This document shows positions 60,832-64,000 of a stretch of 64,000 nucleotides of DNA, piece by piece; position 1 is the stretch's first letter; every line of letters starts with the position of its first letter. Made by a program: the position numbers and the translations under genes. The notes under the pieces were generated by a model, which did no database searches, was not told the DNA's origin, and worked only from the letters and a program-made list of their open reading frames with translations. The DNA is from an uncultured Bacteroidales bacterium (GTDB lineage: Bacteria > Bacteroidota > Bacteroidia > Bacteroidales > Paludibacteraceae): the NCBI GenBank assembly GCA_946187695.1, contig CAMHSB010000005.1, forward strand, positions 1 through 64,000, written 5' to 3'.

Positions 60832-61831
60832 TGCACAACAGATAGCAGCCGTTTTAGGCGGACAGCTCTATGGTAATGCCAGCGCGCAAGTGTGCGACGT
60901 AGCGCCGATCGAACAGGCGCAGGCCCACCACCTCTCTTTCATCACGGACGAGAAATACCTGCCGTGCCTGCAGGATACCAAAGCCGGTGTCGTGCTTGTC
61001 ACACGCAGTCTGGTTGAAGGAAAAACCACTTTTCCGGAAGGCGAAGGCAAAGCCGGTGGGGCAGTCATCCTCGTGGACAACGCCCGCGGTTCGATGGGAC
61101 AACTGCTGTCGATGGTGTCGAAAGCGATGTTCCCCGCCAAGAAAGGTATCGAGCAACCCTGTTACATCACCGAAGGAGTCGCCGTTCCAGAGGATGCCTA
61201 CGTGGGCGCGTTCGCCTATATCGGTCGCAACGTGCGTCTGGGTGCCGGCGTGCAGATATACCCCAACGCCTATATCGGCGATAATGTCACCGTCGGCGAG
61301 GGCACGATCCTCTATGCGGGCGTGAAGATATACGCCAACTGTCAGGTAGGTGCGCATTGTATCCTGCATGCCGGTGTGGTGATCGGTTCGGACGGCTTCG
61401 GCTTCGAACCCGATGCACAGGGTGTGAACCGGAAGATCCCGCAGATCGGCAACGTCATCATCGAAGACGATGTGGAGCTGGGTGCAAACACCACCGTGGA
61501 TCGCGCGATGATGGGCTCGACCATCGTACGCAAGAACGCCAAGGTGGATAACCTCGTGCAGATCGCCCATAACGTTGAGGTCGGTCAGTCCACTTTCCTC
61601 TGTGCACAGGTAGGTATTGCCGGCAGTACCAAGGTCGGAAAGCATTGTATCCTCTCCGGTCAAGTAGGTGCCGCAGGTCATATCGAGATCGCGGACAACT
61701 GCGTCTTCGGTGCGCAGTCGGGTATCCCAGGCAACGTACGCAAACCCGGTGTCTACATGGGTTATCCGGCAATCGATGCCGGCGTATGGCGTCGCGCCGT
61801 GGTACGCTTCAAACAATCAGGACAGAAATAA
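60821..61831 (+). CDS. lpxD: UDP-3-O-(3-hydroxyacyl)glucosamine N-acyltransferase
   Basis: Third step of lipid A synthesis, adding the N-linked hydroxyacyl chain. An N-terminal uridine-binding domain (FSAQQIAAVLGGQLYGNA) precedes a left-handed beta-helix of hexapeptide repeats (AYIGRNVRLGAGVQIYPNAYIG, shown in part) with the catalytic His in LVQIAHNVEVG and the GFGFEP motif, closing with a C-terminal helix. 336 residues, usual. Second gene of the run, nine bases before lpxC. Confidence 0.95.
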   Translation: MNFSAQQIAAVLGGQLYGNASAQVCDVAPIEQAQAHHLSFITDEKYLPCLQDTKAGVVLVTRSLVEGKTTFPEGEGKAGGAVILVDNARGSMGQLLSMVSKAMFPAKKGIEQPCYITEGVAVPEDAYVGAFAYIGRNVRLGAGVQIYPNAYIGDNVTVGEGTILYAGVKIYANCQVGAHCILHAGVVIGSDGFGFEPDAQGVNRKIPQIGNVIIEDDVELGANTTVDRAMMGSTIVRKNAKVDNLVQIAHNVEVGQSTFLCAQVGIAGSTKVGKHCILSGQVGAAGHIEIADNCVFGAQSGIPGNVRKPGVYMGYPAIDAGVWRRAVVRFKQSGQK

Positions 61832-61840
61832 CAACCCTAT

Positions 61841-62743
61841 ATGAAACAACACACGATTAAAGAGCCTTTTTCGCTCAATTCGGTCGGCTTACACACCGGC
61901 TTGCAGATTACGGCAACCTTCAACCCGGCGCCGGCCAACACCGGTATCTGCCTCCGTCGTATCGATCTGCCCAAACAGCCCTGCCATCAGGCGTTAGCGG
62001 ACTATGTATCGGGTACAGAGCGCGGTACGGTGCTCGAGAAAGGTAAATGGCGTATCTCTACTGTGGAGCATGCGCTCAGTGCGCTCTACGCGATGGGTGT
62101 GGACAACTGCATCATCGATGTGGACGCTCCCGAGATGCCGATCCTCGACGGTAGTGCCCGTTACTTCGTTAAGGAGATCCAACGCGTCGGTCTGGAGGAG
62201 CAGGATGCGGAGCAGAACATCTTTATTGTCACCGAACCGATCGAGTATGTCTCCGAGCACGGAAACATCATGCGTATAGAGCCCTGCGACCATTACGAGG
62301 TCGATGTGACGATCGCTTTCCCATCTCTCTTCCTGCGTGAGCAACACGCGACCCTCACGGATATATCCAAATACCCCAAAGAGGTGTCAGCGGCACGTAC
62401 ATTCTGCTTCGTGCGCGAGATCGAACCGCTGCTGCGCGTCGGTCTGATTAAGGGTGGGGACCTCAAGAACGCACTCGTCATCTACGAGACGGAGATGTCC
62501 CAGGACGGTATGGACTATTTCTGCGATAAGATGGGTCAGCCGCATATGGACGCCAAGAAACTCGGATACCTCTCGCCGCTCAACTACCAGAACGAGCCGG
62601 CGCGGCACAAGCTGCTGGATGTCATCGGTGACCTCTCCCTGCTCGGCATGCGTATCCAGGGGCGTGTGAAGTGTTACAAACCCGGACATACCTTCAATAC
62701 CCAGTGTGTCCGTCGATTAAGAAACCAAATAGTTAGCGAGTAA
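61841..62743 (+). CDS. lpxC: UDP-3-O-acyl-N-acetylglucosamine deacetylase, stand-alone
   Basis: Committed step of lipid A synthesis, a zinc deacetylase. Zinc ligands are in STVEHALSALYAMGV (His) and RHKLLDVIGDLSLLG (His and Asp). Other signatures are NSVGLHTG, ILDGSA and ARTFCFVRE. In many Bacteroidetes LpxC is fused to FabZ (about 460 residues); this protein ends after 300 residues with TFNTQCVRRLRNQIVSE, and lpxA follows after one base, so no FabZ is present here. Either an ancestral stand-alone form or a loss. Confidence 0.94.
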   Translation: MKQHTIKEPFSLNSVGLHTGLQITATFNPAPANTGICLRRIDLPKQPCHQALADYVSGTERGTVLEKGKWRISTVEHALSALYAMGVDNCIIDVDAPEMPILDGSARYFVKEIQRVGLEEQDAEQNIFIVTEPIEYVSEHGNIMRIEPCDHYEVDVTIAFPSLFLREQHATLTDISKYPKEVSAARTFCFVREIEPLLRVGLIKGGDLKNALVIYETEMSQDGMDYFCDKMGQPHMDAKKLGYLSPLNYQNEPARHKLLDVIGDLSLLGMRIQGRVKCYKPGHTFNTQCVRRLRNQIVSE

Positions 62744-62744
62744 T

Positions 62745-63515
62745 ATGATATCTCCTTTAGCTTCTATTCATCCCGAGGCCAAGATCGGACAGAACGTTGA
62801 GATCGGTCCGTTCGTCTTCATTGACCGCGACGTAGAGATCGGTGACGGTTGCATCATCGATGCCTCCGCGACCATCTGTCAGTACACCAAGCTCGGTAAG
62901 AACTGCCACGTCTTCCCTTCGGCAGTCATCGGTGCTATCCCGCAGGACCTCAAGTTCCACGGCGAAGAGACCTGGACCCTCATCGGCGACAACTGCGTGC
63001 TGCGTGAGTTCGTCACCGTGCACCGCGGTACCTTCAGTAAGGGTAAGACCGTCATCGGCAACAACAACCTCATCATGGCGTATTGCCATGTGGCGCATGA
63101 CTGCGTGCTGGGCAATAACATCATCATGTCCAACACCACGCAGCTGGCAGGCGAGGTGGTAGTGGATGACTTCGCCATCATCGGTGGCGGTACACTCGTG
63201 CACCAGTTCAGCCATATAGGCAGTCATGTCATGATCCAGGGCGGTTCGCGTATCAACAAGGATGTGCCGCCGTATATCATCGCAGCACGCGAACCGATCG
63301 CTTACTGCGGTGTCAACTCTGTCGGCCTCAACCGCCGCGGCTTTACCCCCGAGCAGATCCATACCATCCAAGAGGTTTACCGTCTGCTCTATCAGGGCGG
63401 CATGAACACCACCCAGGCTCTCGATCATATCGAGGCCACCGTGCCGGCATCGACCGAAAGGGATACTATTGTTAATTTTGTTAAAGCATCGACACGCGGT
63501 GTCGTAAGAGCATAA
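62745..63515 (+). CDS. lpxA: UDP-N-acetylglucosamine O-acyltransferase
   Basis: First acyltransferase of lipid A synthesis. Left-handed beta-helix hexapeptides from the start ([20 protein letters not shown]), the family motif GAIPQDLKF, the catalytic His in [12 protein letters not shown], and [11 protein letters not shown] before the helical C-terminus. 256 residues, normal. Follows lpxC after a single base. Confidence 0.96.
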   Translation: MISPLASIHPEAKIGQNVEIGPFVFIDRDVEIGDGCIIDASATICQYTKLGKNCHVFPSAVIGAIPQDLKFHGEETWTLIGDNCVLREFVTVHRGTFSKGKTVIGNNNLIMAYCHVAHDCVLGNNIIMSNTTQLAGEVVVDDFAIIGGGTLVHQFSHIGSHVMIQGGSRINKDVPPYIIAAREPIAYCGVNSVGLNRRGFTPEQIHTIQEVYRLLYQGGMNTTQALDHIEATVPASTERDTIVNFVKASTRGVVRA

Positions 63516-63516
63516 T

Positions 63517-64000
63517 ATGGAAGAAGAAAAAAGTCTCAATTTTATTGAACAGATTGTAGAGAAAGACCTCGCGGAGGGAGTGAATAACGGACGTATTCAG
63601 ACCCGTTTCCCGCCGGAGCCGAACGGATACCTGCATATAGGACATGTCAAGGCCATCTGCATGGACTTCGGCATCGCGGAGAAATACAACGGCGTGTGCA
63701 ACCTCCGTTTTGACGATACCAACCCCGCCAAAGAGGACACAGAATATGTAGAGACCATCGAGCGCGATATCGCTTGGCTCGGATTCAAGTGGGGACAAAT
63801 ATACTATGCCTCCGACTATTTCCAGCAGCTCTACGACCTCGCCATCATGTTCATCAAGCAAGGCAAAGCCTATGTCGATGAGCAAACGGCCGAACAGATC
63901 GCCGAGCAGAAAGGAACGCCTACCGAACCCGGTGTGGCATCGCCTTACCGCGACCGTCCGATCGAGGAGAACTTGCGCCTCTTTGAGGCCATGCAGCGCG
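63517..64000 (+). CDS. glnS: Glutaminyl-tRNA synthetase, 3' part outside the window
   Basis: ATG at 63517, one base after lpxA, beginning [18 protein letters not shown]. The class I signature is seen in [19 protein letters not shown] (HIGH) and [16 protein letters not shown] follows, with residues typical of GlnRS rather than GluRS (DTNP). Only about 161 codons are visible, open to the window edge. Its coupling to the lpx genes suggests shared transcription. Confidence 0.93.
   Translation, partial: MEEEKSLNFIEQIVEKDLAEGVNNGRIQTRFPPEPNGYLHIGHVKAICMDFGIAEKYNGVCNLRFDDTNPAKEDTEYVETIERDIAWLGFKWGQIYYASDYFQQLYDLAIMFIKQGKAYVDEQTAEQIAEQKGTPTEPGVASPYRDRPIEENLRLFEAMQR

Overview
This window comes from a Bacteroidota chromosome, most likely Bacteroidales. 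The evidence is the repeated promoter signature (TTG or TTTG, 20 bases, TAnnTTTG), the near absence of Shine-Dalgarno sites, and typical families: PorW, a type A T9SS sorting domain, BspA-like leucine-rich repeats, a TonB receptor/DUF4249 pair, C10 peptidase and an Ala-tailed S16. GC is mixed and close to 50 percent. No species can be named from the sequence alone.

Layout. 1-15.3 kb: a same-strand run of five large exported proteins built from repeats (InlB-like, WY-type and CDS-type), a 43-codon peptide gene, and an SH3-like/beta-barrel outer membrane protein. 15.3-18.6 kb: tsaB and the T9SS lipoprotein porW. 18.6-29.3 kb: tRNA-Pro(GGG) with a duplicated 3' end, then miaB, greA, a HIT protein, an M13 peptidase, YhcH, glgB, nagB, cysS and an M15-like lipoprotein. 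29.3-39.4 kb: cca-parE (minus), rpsP, radical SAM plus glycosyltransferase (plus), and ychF-antiporter-C10 peptidase (minus). 39.4-48.1 kb is an accessory segment: a DUF4160/DUF2442 pair and an MNT/HEPN pair, each behind a near-identical 126-base promoter copy, then a 5.6 kb leucine-rich-repeat gene. Long nested hairpins lie after each of these units. 48.1-52.4 kb: a lipoprotein gene broken by an in-frame TAG, a TonB-dependent receptor and a DUF4249 lipoprotein. 52.5-58.6 kb: uxaB-uxaA, comF-like, nadB and an NlpC/P60 peptidase. 58.7-59.5 kb: tRNA-Leu(UAA) split by a group I intron carrying an HNH endonuclease gene. 59.6-64 kb: an HD phosphohydrolase, lpxD-lpxC-lpxA and the start of glnS.

How the parts fit. 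PorW is part of the secretion machine whose likely cargo fills the first 14 kb. Five exported proteins in three separate places end in the same short motif (DGxLYIIRxGxxYxxxGxxIK-like), which suggests a shared sorting or anchoring tail. tsaB, miaB, cca, cysS, glnS and two tRNA genes are translation functions. lpxD/C/A make lipid A, and uxaB/uxaA use hexuronate. The strongest finding is the intron-split tRNA-Leu(UAA), where both exons, P1, P3, P6, P7, P8 and P9 pairings and the terminal G can be traced by eye. The second is the 39.4-47.6 kb segment, which looks assembled from promoter copies, toxin-antitoxin-like pairs and hairpins.
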